Shown: positions 15,113-23,677, counted from the first letter of the stretch. The stretch: DNA of 64,000 nucleotides from an uncultured Christensenellaceae bacterium (GCA_910587005.1 CAJULB010000002.1:62001-126000), one strand, 5' to 3'. Made by a program: numbers and translations. The notes: generated by a model from the sequence alone, not told the origin.

Positions 15113-15304
15113 GTGGAAAAGTTTATCATCGGTCTTGCCGCAGGTATGGCAGGCGGCGCGTTGCTCGTTGCCAATAACTGCAAGCTTTTAAATCTTGTCA
15201 AGAAAAATCAGGAAGACATTATGAAGAAAGCGGAGCAGTATATTGACAGCAAGCTCGAAGCACTTGAAAACGCAGGCGAACAGTCTGCATCACAGTCCGA
15301 GTAA
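15113..15304 (+). CDS. Small membrane-anchored helical protein (YtxH-like)
   Basis: 63 residues, GTG start with AAGGAG 7 bases upstream. A glycine/alanine-rich hydrophobic N-terminus (FIIGLAAGMAGGALLVA) is followed by a charged helix, the layout of YtxH-like small envelope proteins. Function unknown. It precedes ruvX by about 110 bases. Confidence 0.65.
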   Translation: MEKFIIGLAAGMAGGALLVANNCKLLNLVKKNQEDIMKKAEQYIDSKLEALENAGEQSASQSE

Positions 15305-15412
15305 TTCGGAAGAACATTGCCGCGGCGCGTCCGCGGCAATTTACTTTATAAAACCGCTTTTAAATATGTCAAACGGCTTGAAAAACCGCTGCCGCCGTGT
15401 TATAATAAGCGT

Positions 15413-15838
15413 ATGGAAAGATACGTCGCTTTCGACATAGGCGATAAAAGAATAGGCGTTGCCATATCCGACCCGTTCAACACCTACGCTCTGCCCTCCG
15501 AAACGTATTTTCGGCAGGGCTTTGAAAAGGACGTTACCGCCCTTGCACAAATTGCAAAGCAAAAGGGCGCAACGGCAATAATTTGCGGACTGCCCGTCAA
15601 TTTCGACGGTTCGGAAGCATTGCAGACTTCAAAAACGCAGAAGTTTATACAGGCGTTAAAGGCGCAGACGTCAATCCCCGTAATTTGCGAGGACGAGCGG
15701 TTCACCACAAAAATGGCGCACGAAACGCTGATAAGCGAGGGAATGAGGCGCGAAAAACGCAAAATGTACGTTGACGCGCTTGCCGCCGCTAATATTTTAG
15801 ACGGGTATCTTGCTAAAATCAACAAAAAAGGAGTTTAA
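15413..15838 (+). CDS. ruvX: RuvX/YqgF family RNase H-fold nuclease
   Basis: 141 residues from the ATG at 15413 (MERYVAFDIGDKRIGVA); upstream extensions lack the family N-terminus. The conserved elements are DIGDKRIGVAISDP, IICGLPVNFDG, the CEDERFTT motif and the MYVDALAAANIL helix with the last acidic residue. YqgF/RuvX proteins are implicated in 16S rRNA 5'-end maturation and were first proposed as Holliday junction resolvases. The DUF1292 gene follows after 2 bases, as in many Firmicutes. Confidence 0.92.
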   Translation: MERYVAFDIGDKRIGVAISDPFNTYALPSETYFRQGFEKDVTALAQIAKQKGATAIICGLPVNFDGSEALQTSKTQKFIQALKAQTSIPVICEDERFTTKMAHETLISEGMRREKRKMYVDALAAANILDGYLAKINKKGV

Positions 15839-15840
15839 CC

Positions 15841-16152
15841 GTGAACGAAGAAAAACTTAACGAAAACGAAGTAACGGACGAGGACGCAAGCGAAATTATA
15901 GAGCTTATCGACGACGACGGAAACAATTTGAAATTCAAAATTTTGGACGTTATCAAGTACAAGGGCGAAAAATACGCGTTTTTGCTTGCCGCCGAGCCCG
16001 ACGACGAGTTTACCGAAAACGACGTAGTTATTTTCCGTCTTAACGAAATGGAAGAAGTTTTAGAGCCCATCGAGGACGACAATCTTTTGACCGAGGTTTT
16101 CGAGTACTATATGAACGAGGAAGACGGCGACGAAACAGAAGAATTAAACTGA
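15841..16152 (+). CDS. DUF1292 (YrzB-like) acidic protein
   Basis: 103 residues, GTG start with AAGGAG site. The DUF1292 core is IELIDDDGNNLKFKILDVIKY, then EKYAFLLAAEPD and VVIFRLNEMEE. It is very acidic. The family usually follows ruvX in Firmicutes; no biochemical role is established. Confidence 0.88.
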   Translation: MNEEKLNENEVTDEDASEIIELIDDDGNNLKFKILDVIKYKGEKYAFLLAAEPDDEFTENDVVIFRLNEMEEVLEPIEDDNLLTEVFEYYMNEEDGDETEELN

Positions 16153-16171
16153 CTTATTGTTAAAACATAAG

Positions 16172-16216
16172 CCCCTCCGACGCGCATTTTCTGCGCGTCG
16201 GAGGGGTATTTTATTT
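16172..16216. terminator. Bidirectional terminator
   Basis: A perfect 15-base stem (CCCCTCCGACGCGCA with its complement) lies between convergent genes, followed by a T-rich stretch on the plus strand. Confidence 0.85.
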
Positions 16217-17017
16217 ACAGTATAATTTAGCGATTATGTAGTTTACAAGCCTTACCGAAAAAATTCTCGATAAAAACACTTCAAGTTTGGAAATACCGCC
16301 CACCGAAACCCTTAACGGCGGGTTTTTGCGTTTTGCAACCTGATATATCACCTTTGCAACCGCCTCGGGGCTTTTTCCGCGCTGTTCGTCGCGCGCCATT
16401 TTTTCAACCGACCTCCGCGCCCGCTCGTTTGCGCCCTCGCACACCCTTGCGGAGGTAAAGCCCGTTTTTGTGTCGTTGGGAAGCACCGCGCACACCTGTA
16501 TATTATACGGCTTTAATTCGTTTGCTATCGCGCGCGAAAACACCTCTACCCCCGCCTTTGTCGCCGAATACATCGCCTGATACGGCAGAGGCATAATTCC
16601 GCCCACGGACGAAATATTGATTATTTTTCCGCCCTCCGGATTGACGCGCGAACCGCCTTTTTCGCAGTTACCCCGCATATATGGCACGGTTTTAGAGCAA
16701 AGCACACACAAAGCGGTTAAATTCACCGCAACTATTTTTTCTATATTTTCGGGCGAAGCTTCTTCAATCGCGCCCGCAATTCCCATACCCGCGTTGTTTA
16801 CAAGCACGTCGATATGCCCCTCGCGCGCGTAAATTTCATTTAAAACGCCGTCGATAGCGGAATAATCGCATACGTCCGCGGAAAAACACATAAAATCCGT
16901 ACCATCATAAGGCTTTCTTGCAATGCCGTAAACCTTATAGCCTTTTGATAAAAACAGCCTTGCGCACGCAAGTCCTATACCGCTTGTCGCACCCGTTATA
17001 ACCGCAATTTTTTGCAT
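16211..17017 (-). CDS. Short-chain dehydrogenase/reductase
   Basis: 268 residues with a classical SDR Rossmann fold. The nucleotide motif TGATSGIG is at residues 8-15, NNAGMGIAG is near residue 80, a catalytic serine lies in INISSVGG, and YSATK is the Y-x-x-x-K pair. The C-terminal part is longer and basic or hydrophobic, which might sit against the membrane. The absence of a basic residue pattern after strand 2 makes cofactor choice uncertain. The substrate is unknown. Monocistronic, convergent with the DUF1292 gene. Confidence 0.88.
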   Translation of the reverse strand: MQKIAVITGATSGIGLACARLFLSKGYKVYGIARKPYDGTDFMCFSADVCDYSAIDGVLNEIYAREGHIDVLVNNAGMGIAGAIEEASPENIEKIVAVNLTALCVLCSKTVPYMRGNCEKGGSRVNPEGGKIINISSVGGIMPLPYQAMYSATKAGVEVFSRAIANELKPYNIQVCAVLPNDTKTGFTSARVCEGANERARRSVEKMARDEQRGKSPEAVAKVIYQVAKRKNPPLRVSVGGISKLEVFLSRIFSVRLVNYIIAKLYCK

Positions 17018-17118
17018 AATAAATACCGTTACCCCCGTAATATGCCGTACTTTTATACGTTTGCCTCGGTTTTCCGCCGACTATTATATAACTTAATATT
17101 GCGGTTTGTCAACAAACA

Positions 17119-17157
17119 AAAGCGGTGCGGACTTTATAAAAAAGTCCGCACCGCTTT
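17119..17157 (-). terminator. Terminator of the gene at 17176-17778
   Basis: AAAGCGGTGCGGACTTT pairs with its complement around a 5-base loop. Confidence 0.8.
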
Positions 17158-17175
17158 AATATATGTCAATGCGCG

Positions 17176-17778
17176 TCAGCCCTGCATATTTTTAATTTGC
17201 AGACGCAGCAGCGCGTTTTCGTCCGTCAGCCGTTTAAGCAGTTTTGTAAGCTTTTTGTTTTCTTCCTTCAAAGACGCGGCAAGCCTGTCGTAAAGTCCGT
17301 TAATCTCTTCCTCTATGCGCTCCCTAGCCTCGTCGCTGCCGCTTTTCAGTCCGCACTCGCGCATAAGCCTTTCTATCCTTTCAGGCTGTTTAGCCGCAAT
17401 GTTGCGGTATTTATTCTGATAGCGCAGCATAAGCTTGTCGTCGCCGTTCGAAAGGTTAAGCACCGCCCTGCGCACGGACACGCCCCTGCTTTTCTGTATT
17501 AAAATTTCTCTTAAAATTTTGTCGGTTTCCACTTCGGAAAACGGTATTATTTTGCCCGCTTTAAGCTCGGTTCCCTGCAACATTTCGCGCACGCGGCAAT
17601 CTCCCGTACTGCGCAAAAGCGCGTAGTAATAATTTCTTACGCTGCCCTTTGCCCTGCCTGTTTTTTTTGCGTACGAGGCAAACAAGCCGGAAAGCGATTT
17701 ACCGCTTCTTTTGCCCGCGCTTACGTATTCCACAAGGCTTTTGGCCTCTTCTTCGGTATAGCCGTTTATTTTGTTCAT
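17176..17778 (-). CDS. Putative Clostridial DNA-binding regulator with C-terminal coiled coil
   Basis: 200 residues from the ATG at 17778, which has GGAGG 8 bases upstream; upstream in-frame ATGs lack a site. The segment GYTEEEAKSLVEYVSAGKR, then GRAKGSVRNYYYALLR, recurs in unannotated Clostridial proteins and looks like a Myb- or RsfA-like DNA-binding unit; a second unit follows around residues 85-130. The C-terminal 50 residues form a coiled coil (KLTKLLKRLTDENALLRL), suggesting dimerisation. The role as a regulator is inferred. It is divergent from the next gene. Confidence 0.6.
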   Translation of the reverse strand: MNKINGYTEEEAKSLVEYVSAGKRSGKSLSGLFASYAKKTGRAKGSVRNYYYALLRSTGDCRVREMLQGTELKAGKIIPFSEVETDKILREILIQKSRGVSVRRAVLNLSNGDDKLMLRYQNKYRNIAAKQPERIERLMRECGLKSGSDEARERIEEEINGLYDRLAASLKEENKKLTKLLKRLTDENALLRLQIKNMQG

Positions 17779-17866
17779 AATTATGTCCTCCGCCTTATTT
17801 TTTGACATAATTTTAAGAGTTAATACATTAAATAATAAAAAGATTAATTTGCAATAAGGAAAAACA

Positions 17867-18793
17867 ATGAGAATATATTTTTTGTCGTACAAGCCCGCCA
17901 TATTAAAGCTGAACGGTCTGTACGTAGGCGGAATTGATTTATTTGAACGGCATATCGAAATCGACCTTGCCGACAGCGTGCTTGCGGAAATAGTGCCGGG
18001 CGAAAATTTACAGCCCGTCAACTTTTTCATAGACGAAAAACTGCTGTTTTGCCCGCCGCAGTTTATGGACGTTTATTTAATGGAAAACGAAGCGCTTTTA
18101 TATATCCGAGAATACGGCTGTAAGGACGCGAGAATTTCGCTAATCGCCCAGACGCGCTTTTGCGGAAACCTTGTAACTGTGTTTTCGCAAAACGGCTGTA
18201 ACCTGTCCGTAGAGGGCGCCGACTACTCGCTTCTGCCCCTTCCCGCTAAATTTACAAACGCGAAATTCGAAGAAAAAATGCTGAACGGCTACCCCGTTTT
18301 GGCTATTTGGGGCGGGAATATGCTTTGTTTACTGTCAAACGCGGGCAAAAGAATATTCTTCAACGAGGTTGAAAAAGCCGACTTCGGCGAACGGCTTGAA
18401 GTAACCGCGCCGTTTGAAACGTGCACCGCCGCAAAAGCCGTTTGCACTTATAGTTTCGACGGTGAAGCGCTTACGCTTACCGCAAGCAGAACGGTTGAAA
18501 CACGCCCGCCCGAAAAAAACATACTGCATTTTGCGTTTTTCGAAAGCGTTTTGACGTGCGGAGATTTTGCGGAATATCTGGACGTAGAATTGAAGAAAAA
18601 AGCGAAGATTTTAAAAGATTACCTCGGCGAATTTATAGGCGTTACCGTGCCGACAGAAAAGTTTTACGCCGAGCACGGCGACGTACGCGCGGCGGGGCTG
18701 GTCTATCCCAAAGCGCAAAATCTGTTTGAAGTCAAATACTATGCGGTAGAGCTTACCGACGGCAAAGTCAGCAACGTTTTCCCCGTGGAATAA
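17867..18793 (+). CDS. Hypothetical protein, 308 aa
   Basis: Starts MRIYFLSYKPAILKLNGLYVGG. The beginning reads like a beta-sandwich or PEGA-like domain; the middle is beta-rich and the C-terminal third alpha/beta. No signal peptide or membrane segment. It faces the putative regulator across an 88-base gap, which may hold shared control. Nothing recognisable in function. Confidence 0.7.
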   Translation: MRIYFLSYKPAILKLNGLYVGGIDLFERHIEIDLADSVLAEIVPGENLQPVNFFIDEKLLFCPPQFMDVYLMENEALLYIREYGCKDARISLIAQTRFCGNLVTVFSQNGCNLSVEGADYSLLPLPAKFTNAKFEEKMLNGYPVLAIWGGNMLCLLSNAGKRIFFNEVEKADFGERLEVTAPFETCTAAKAVCTYSFDGEALTLTASRTVETRPPEKNILHFAFFESVLTCGDFAEYLDVELKKKAKILKDYLGEFIGVTVPTEKFYAEHGDVRAAGLVYPKAQNLFEVKYYAVELTDGKVSNVFPVE

Positions 18794-18888
18794 GCTATTT
18801 TTATAATCCCCCCGCTTTAATGCAGTCATTTTGAACCGTCCTATGCAGTCATACTGAACACTATTCTGTCATTAAGAACGGTCTTTTT

Positions 18889-18988
18889 GTCATTCCGAGC
18901 GCAGTCGAGGAATCTGATTGTCCTAAGCGTACCGCTTTAAAGTATGTTGTAAACCACTTTGAGATGCTTCCGCAAGCGTCAGCATGAC
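18889..18988. repeat. MITE-like dispersed repeat, unit 1
   Basis: Begins GTCATTCCGAGCG and ends GCAAGCGTCAGCATGAC, imperfect terminal inverted repeats of about 30 bases with an AATCTGAT / GAGATGCT core. Degenerate half copies flank it (18840-18885, 19000-19025). It fills the gap between 18794 and 19070. Confidence 0.75.
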
Positions 18989-19070
18989 ATGTTTCAACAT
19001 GCTGTAAGCGTCAGCATAACGCGTTTTAACGTTAGTAAACCCCCGACACAAAATGTTTCAACAATAAATC

Positions 19071-19104
19071 GGGGCGGAGCGCTTAAAAGCGCTCCGCCCC
19101 TTAT
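19071..19104. terminator. Bidirectional terminator hairpin
   Basis: GGGGCGGAGCGC and its complement around a short A-rich loop, just behind the DUF2207 gene. Confidence 0.75.
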
Positions 19105-19124
19105 TAAACTTTTTTACAATTTTA

Positions 19125-21221
19125 TCAGCGCGAGCGTGAACCTCCGCCGCCACCGCCGCCTCCGAAAGAACCTCCGCGGCCGCCACCGCCGCCCCCGAAA
19201 GAACTTCCGCCACCGCCGCCCGACGAACGGGGCGCACCCAGCATACTGCTGTAATACAAGGTTCTTCTTAAACTGCGCATATCTATGTTGTCCTCCAACA
19301 CCTTGGGCATATTAATTTTTTCAAGCGCGGCAAACCTCTTTTCCACCTTGTCGCTGATGTCCATAATCATACACCAGGGCAAAATGTCCGAAAAATAGTT
19401 CGGATTCTCATCAAACAAAAGCTGAATTCTGGGCAGTTCCGCAGTAAGCAAAAACCGCTTGAAGCCTAAAATTCTGCCGTAAACTTTGTTGGCGTCCTCT
19501 GTTCTTCTGCCGATAAAAAACGGCAGTACAAACATGCAAACGACGTATATTACGGGGGCAATGTACAAAAGGAAAGCGTAATCGTACAGCGGCATAGCAA
19601 ACAGCCATACGAATACGCCGTACGGCATCGCAAAAAACATTACAGGGAAAATAATCACCAACGGCGACAAAAGCGTACCGTCCTCTTTAACGCAGGAAAC
19701 CCCCGCAAACGTTCCCGCCGCCATAAAAATAAAGAAAAACAGCGGCATAAAGGTTGAACCGATTATGCAGTTATAGGCAATAAGCGCCAACGTCGGCAAC
19801 AGTCCCAAAAACGGTATAAGCTTGCGCGTTTTATTTACCGGCTTAATAATTTTTTCAAGCTTGACAGACCGTATAAGATTTTGCGTTGCATCGTAAAGCT
19901 TTTTCTTTTCACTCTCCCCGCTTATTCCGAACGAGGATGTCGAAAATTCCGCATTGCTTCCGCCTATGCCCGAAAACAGCGTATTGAAATATTCGCGTTC
20001 GGCGTTATTGTCAAAATATTTTTTACCCGAAAGCGAAACAATTTCGGCAACGTCGTCGCTGTAACTTACGTTTTCGGGAAGCACATAATCTTTATCGTAT
20101 TCGGTGTTTCTGCGCAAAATAAGGTTGCTTCCCGCCGCCTTCGATATGGTTATCAGCCCCATATCCGCCCACTTTAAAATCAGCGCGGCGGCATCCTTAG
20201 ATTTTACCGCTTTGTGCCAGATTGCCGAAAAATGCATTACCGAAAGGTCTTCGGGCGGGTAAAACTCCACAGTTTCCACGGGCTTTTGCGGCAGATTTTT
20301 TACGAATAAAACCGCAACCGCAATAACGGCGGCAACCGCAGCCGCAACAAACGCCCAATAATACCAAAACAGCGTAACACCGCCCGTAAACGTGCCTTTT
20401 GGCAGAATAACCTGCAAGGTCAGTCCGCGCGCCCGCATTTCGGTTTCGATTTCTACCGCATTACCGTTCACTGCAAACTTTTCGTGTCCTTCTATCGGCG
20501 TCCAAGGCTCAAACACGCCGCCTATTGCCGAGCGCGCCGTAACGTTCCCGCTTTCAAGCGTAACGTCCTCGGGAAAAGTAAGCTTTGCCGAAAACGCTTC
20601 CGTACGGTTCATTTCATAGCCGAAAATATCAAACGTCAAGTCGTCAAAGGCTTTCAAACGGTCGTCGCCCATATCATACTTGTATTTCAATACGAAGGTA
20701 TACGGCTGATTGAATTTCAACTCCGAACCGTCCGCGTGCTTCATTTCAATAGAGAAAAAATCCGCATTATAAAAATCGTCGTTTTTCGGCAATATGTGCC
20801 AATCGCAGTCGTCACCGTCCAGCGTGGCGGAAATGTCGGAAATTTTAGCAAAATAATTTTTTCCGCTTATTTTTTTGCCGTTTACATAGCGCGTCGTCTT
20901 GCTCTGCCGCTGAATATCGCGTATAAGGCCTGTTTTACCCGTAACGGTCCACCGCGCAACCAAAGTTTCGGTTACGTCAAGCGTTTTATCCTTGTTTACG
21001 TTCGCCTCGAAGCGCACGCTGTCAAAGTAAAACACCTCCGGCGAATACGCCGAAGCGGTAAGCTGACTTCCCGTACTTACCGCGCAGTTATCTTTTCCCG
21101 CGTCCGCCGACGAGCCGAACAGACTTCCAAACGCGCCGAAAACCGCCGCCGAAAACAGCAGTACCGCGGCAATCAAAGCCGCAAAAGCGGATATCCTGCC
21201 TTTTTTGTTTTTAAACTTCAT
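19125..21221 (-). CDS. DUF2207 family membrane protein
   Basis: 698 residues. An N-terminal signal or anchor (ISAFAALIAAVLLFSAAVFG) is followed by a large extracytoplasmic beta domain (about residues 60-275) with the DUF2207 patterns VTETLVARW and GLIRDIQRQ. A transmembrane helix follows near residue 285 (YYWAFVAAAVAAVIAVAVLF), then a cytoplasmic part with PPEDLSVMHF, two or more membrane helices around 475-560 and a glycine-rich tail with repeated GGGGG blocks. The tail is typical of this family, whose function is not established. Single gene with a GGAGAG site. Confidence 0.85.
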   Translation of the reverse strand: MKFKNKKGRISAFAALIAAVLLFSAAVFGAFGSLFGSSADAGKDNCAVSTGSQLTASAYSPEVFYFDSVRFEANVNKDKTLDVTETLVARWTVTGKTGLIRDIQRQSKTTRYVNGKKISGKNYFAKISDISATLDGDDCDWHILPKNDDFYNADFFSIEMKHADGSELKFNQPYTFVLKYKYDMGDDRLKAFDDLTFDIFGYEMNRTEAFSAKLTFPEDVTLESGNVTARSAIGGVFEPWTPIEGHEKFAVNGNAVEIETEMRARGLTLQVILPKGTFTGGVTLFWYYWAFVAAAVAAVIAVAVLFVKNLPQKPVETVEFYPPEDLSVMHFSAIWHKAVKSKDAAALILKWADMGLITISKAAGSNLILRRNTEYDKDYVLPENVSYSDDVAEIVSLSGKKYFDNNAEREYFNTLFSGIGGSNAEFSTSSFGISGESEKKKLYDATQNLIRSVKLEKIIKPVNKTRKLIPFLGLLPTLALIAYNCIIGSTFMPLFFFIFMAAGTFAGVSCVKEDGTLLSPLVIIFPVMFFAMPYGVFVWLFAMPLYDYAFLLYIAPVIYVVCMFVLPFFIGRRTEDANKVYGRILGFKRFLLTAELPRIQLLFDENPNYFSDILPWCMIMDISDKVEKRFAALEKINMPKVLEDNIDMRSLRRTLYYSSMLGAPRSSGGGGGSSFGGGGGGRGGSFGGGGGGGGSRSR

Positions 21222-21373
21222 AATTCTCTCCGTTAATATTTCTATTTGCCGTAAAACGGCAAATAACCCCGTACGGGGTTATAATTTCATTTTTTGATTG
21301 TTAAAAAAACCGTCGTTCCGACCGAACAATTAACTCCCGTCCGTCATTTCGACTGAGCAATTAACTCCCGTCC

Positions 21374-21483
21374 GTCATTTCGACCGAGCGTAAGCGAGCG
21401 GAGAAATCCCAAAGTCCTATGCGGTATTACGCGGGGCGGTTGCGCTTATAAAATTCAGATTCTTCACTGCGTTCAGAATGACA
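21374..21483. repeat. Dispersed repeat, GTCATTTCGACCGAGCG type, hybrid unit
   Basis: The left end GTCATTTCGACCGAGCG continues with TAAGCGAGCGGAGAAATCCC; the right end is AGATTCTTCACTGCGTTCAGAATGAC. Partial copies at 21343-21360 and 21500-21530. It fills most of the 322-base gap behind the DtxR-like gene. A small palindrome AACCCCGTACGGGGTT precedes it. Confidence 0.7.
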
Positions 21484-21544
21484 GTAGGCAAACGCTCGAA
21501 ATGACCGTAAAAAGTGCGCTCGGAATGACAAAACGCACGCAAGC

Positions 21545-21910
21545 TCAACCCTTTCCCGAAACGTATTTTTTCATCATCTCAAAAGACGCGTCGGAAATGC
21601 TGTGCTCCATTTCGCACGCGTCAGCGTCCGCGTCAAGCGCGTTCACTCCGTGCAAAATCAAAAAATCGCGTATAGTGCAGTGACGTTCGTAAATTTTTTC
21701 GGCGTAGTCCAAGCCCGAAGGCGTCAGAAACAAGTGCAAACCGTCGCACTCGACATACCCGCCGTCGGTAAGAATTTTCACCGCCTTCTGCACGGCGGGC
21801 TGTGAAACGCCAATCTTGCGCGCAACTTCAACCCTGTGCACAAACTCGCTCTCTTTTGAAAGCAGTAAAATACATTCAAGATAATCTTCTGCGGACTGGT
21901 TACGTTTCAT
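21545..21910 (-). CDS. DtxR/MntR-type metal-dependent regulator
   Basis: 121 residues from the ATG at 21910. The winged HTH reads QSAEDYLECILLLSKE, VEVARKIGVSQPAVQKAVKIL, YVECDGLHLFLTPSGLDYAE; the metal-binding and dimer domain has ERHCTIRDFLILHGV and CEMEHSISD. The E-x-x-H plus C/E/H residues match Mn/Fe sites of the family. The SH3-like domain is absent, as in MntR. The upstream TTG proposed by a longer frame lies ahead of the promoter -10 box and is impossible. The message appears leaderless. Target genes are not obvious here. Confidence 0.85.
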   Translation of the reverse strand: MKRNQSAEDYLECILLLSKESEFVHRVEVARKIGVSQPAVQKAVKILTDGGYVECDGLHLFLTPSGLDYAEKIYERHCTIRDFLILHGVNALDADADACEMEHSISDASFEMMKKYVSGKG

Positions 21911-21916
21911 ATAATT

Positions 21917-21945
21917 ATTATAATACAAATTAATTTTTGTGTCAA
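21917..21945 (-). promoter_or_regulatory. Consensus promoter giving a leaderless message
   Basis: Perfect TTGACA (21945-21940), 17 bases, perfect TATAAT (21922-21917). The ATG follows only 6 bases after the -10 box, so transcription should start at or next to the ATG. No Shine-Dalgarno sequence exists. Confidence 0.8.
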
Positions 21946-21968
21946 TACATAAAATTTTAATAAAAGTC

Positions 21969-21997
21969 TTGACAACACACTGTCACCATTGTACAAT
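21969..21997 (+). promoter_or_regulatory. Promoter of the DUF975 gene
   Basis: TTGACA, 17 bases, TACAAT, divergent from the DtxR-like promoter with 23 bases between the two -35 boxes. Confidence 0.8.
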
Positions 21998-22067
21998 AAC
22001 AGCGTTGTAATGCGCGCTCTTACTATATCAAAATGCGCGCAAGCAAAAAAAAGGAGAATTTGAAAAA

Positions 22068-22691
22068 ATGTTAAAAGCAAAAGACTTCAGAAAGCAGGCG
22101 TGGAACTCGCTTAGCGGAATTTGGGGTACGATGGTCATAATCAACTTAATTTTAATGTTGATTTCAGGCGTTGGCGCGGTCGTAGCGCTGATTATTACCG
22201 GTCCCCTCACTTTGGGTATGGCGCAGATTTATATGAGCGTTATCAGAAAGAACCGCAAACCCGAAATCGGGCAGATGTTCGACGGTTTCAGCAACTTTAC
22301 CAACGCGTTTATATTGGCCATTCTCAACAGCATACTCATTTATCTGTGGACGTTACTGTTCATCATCCCCGGTATCGTTAAAACATATTCGTACAGCATG
22401 AGCTTCTACATACTTGCCGACAACCCCGATATGTCGCCCAACGATGCAAGAAAGAAATCAATGGAAATGATGAAAGGCAACAAATGGCGTCTGTTCTGCC
22501 TTGATTTCAGCTTTATCGGCTGGGAGCTTCTGTGCGTGCTTACCTTCGGTATCCTTTCGTTCTGGATTACCCCCTATAAAGAGACGGCTTATGCGGCGTT
22601 CTATCAGAACCTTTTGGTTGAGCAGGGACTTGTCGCGCCCGAAGCCCCCGAAGCGGACGGATACGCAGAAACGGCGGCAACCGATATTTAA
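22068..22691 (+). CDS. DUF975 family integral membrane protein
   Basis: 207 residues with about four to five membrane helices (at roughly 20-45, 75-105, 140-165 and 170-185). Family features are the N-terminal RKQAWNSLSG, TGPLTLGMAQIY, FIIPGIVKTYSYSMSFYILADNP and the WITPYKETAYAAFYQNL end. DUF975 proteins are common in Firmicutes with no assigned role. The acidic tail is probably cytoplasmic. Monocistronic. Confidence 0.88.
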   Translation: MLKAKDFRKQAWNSLSGIWGTMVIINLILMLISGVGAVVALIITGPLTLGMAQIYMSVIRKNRKPEIGQMFDGFSNFTNAFILAILNSILIYLWTLLFIIPGIVKTYSYSMSFYILADNPDMSPNDARKKSMEMMKGNKWRLFCLDFSFIGWELLCVLTFGILSFWITPYKETAYAAFYQNLLVEQGLVAPEAPEADGYAETAATDI

Positions 22692-22745
22692 GCTTTATGT
22701 GAACGGCTATCGCCTGTCTTTAATTAATGATTAAATTAATTTAAA

Positions 22746-22786
22746 CCGCGGAGCGGGTTATCCCGCTCCGCGGCTATATTTTTTAC
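22746..22786 (+). terminator. Terminator of the DUF975 gene
   Basis: CCGCGGAGCGGG, TTAT loop, complement, then a T-rich run ending TTTTTT. Confidence 0.85.
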
Positions 22787-22833
22787 TGTTTTTTGCACGC
22801 CGTTTACTGTCATTCCAAGCGTTTAGTTTATGT

Positions 22834-22933
22834 GTCATTCCGAGCGCAGTCGATGAATCTGATTTTCTTATGCGTATAGCCTTAACCTACGTTGTAAGCC
22901 ACAATCAGATGCTTCCGCAAGCGTCAGCATGAC
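22834..22933. repeat. MITE-like dispersed repeat, unit 2
   Basis: GTCATTCCGAGCG left end and GCAAGCGTCAGCATGAC right end, same family and length as unit 1. Confidence 0.75.
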
Positions 22934-22960
22934 ACGTTTCAATTTTATAATTGAATTATA

Positions 22961-23009
22961 AATCATAATTATGATTATGTCAATCATTAAAATGATTTGA
23001 AGCTATAAT
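22961..23009 (+). promoter_or_regulatory. Twin operators and promoter of the small XRE regulator
   Basis: Two 16-base palindromes, AATCATAATTATGATT (22961-22976, perfect) and AATCATTAAAATGATT (22982-22997), share AATCAT-N4-ATGATT and are centred 21 bases apart. The second covers the -35 region of the TATAAT box at 23004-23009. The ATG is 7 bases after that box, so the message is probably leaderless and autoregulated. Confidence 0.65.
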
Positions 23010-23016
23010 AAATGCA

Positions 23017-23220
23017 ATGATTGATTTCGGTGAAAAACTAAAAGAATTGCGGATAGAGCAAGGGTTAACGCAAAAACAGCTTGCCGAACAAATCGGCAGT
23101 GCGCAATCTGCAATATATTATTGGGAAAGTAATAAACAGGAACCTACTATCTCTGCATTAAAAAAGCTCTGTCAGTACTTCAATGTTTCAGCTGATTATT
23201 TATTGGGTTTGGAAGATTAA
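23017..23220 (+). CDS. Small XRE-family regulator
   Basis: 67 residues, a single HTH: FGEKLKELRIEQGLTQKQLAEQIGSAQSAIYYWESNKQEPTISAL in overlapping segments, ending SADYLLGLED. It is a minimal Cro-like DNA-binding protein. The twin palindromes upstream argue for self-repression. No partner gene is adjacent, so its regulon is unknown. Confidence 0.88.
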   Translation: MIDFGEKLKELRIEQGLTQKQLAEQIGSAQSAIYYWESNKQEPTISALKKLCQYFNVSADYLLGLED

Positions 23221-23233
23221 ATTAAAAAAATAA

Positions 23234-23270
23234 CCGCCCCGAACGGCTTTGCGCCGTTCGGGGCGGTATT
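23234..23270. terminator. Bidirectional terminator
   Basis: CCGCCCCGAACGGC and its complement between convergent XRE and rplL genes. Confidence 0.8.
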
Positions 23271-23299
23271 TAATCAATTTTTGATTTTACAAACCGAAA

Positions 23300-23677
23300 T
23301 TACTCAAGAACTGCGGTTGCGCCAGCTGCTTTAAGGTCAGCGAGAATCTTCTCTGCGTCTTCCTTAGCAACGTTTTCTTTAAGCACGCCGCCCTTTTCAA
23401 CAGCGGTTTTAGCTTCAACAAGTCCAAGACCGGTGAAAGCGCGAACAACCTTGATTACGTCGATTTTCTTAGCGCCTGCGTCTTTAAGAACTACGTTGAA
23501 TTCGGTCTTTTCTTCAGCCGCTGCCGCGGGAGCCGCGCCTGCTGCGGGAGCAGCCGCTACTGCTACGGGAGCAGCCGCGCTAACGCCGAATTTTTCTTCC
23601 AAAGCTTTTACAAGCTCGCTTGCTTCGATAAGAGTTAAACCTTCGATTTCGGTAATAATTTTATTGATATCTGCCAT
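23300..23677 (-). CDS. rplL: Ribosomal protein L7/L12
   Basis: 125 residues. The N-terminal dimerisation helices (IITEIEGLTLIEASELVKALEEKFG), an alanine/proline hinge and the C-terminal factor-binding domain (KTEFNVVLKDAGAKKIDVIKVVRAFTGLGLVEAKTAVEK region) are all intact. L7/L12 forms the ribosomal stalk that recruits translation factors. It is last in the cluster, 112 bases after rplJ. Confidence 0.97.
   Translation of the reverse strand: MADINKIITEIEGLTLIEASELVKALEEKFGVSAAAPVAVAAAPAAGAAPAAAAEEKTEFNVVLKDAGAKKIDVIKVVRAFTGLGLVEAKTAVEKGGVLKENVAKEDAEKILADLKAAGATAVLE

Noticed and set aside
18840..19060. Repeat-rich gaps as tRNA or CRISPR loci
   Set aside because: No cloverleaf or regular spacer pattern; all are explained by the inverted-end dispersed repeats.
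21911..21928. TTG start giving a DtxR-type protein six residues longer
   Set aside because: It lies upstream of the -10 box of a perfect promoter and would not be transcribed.
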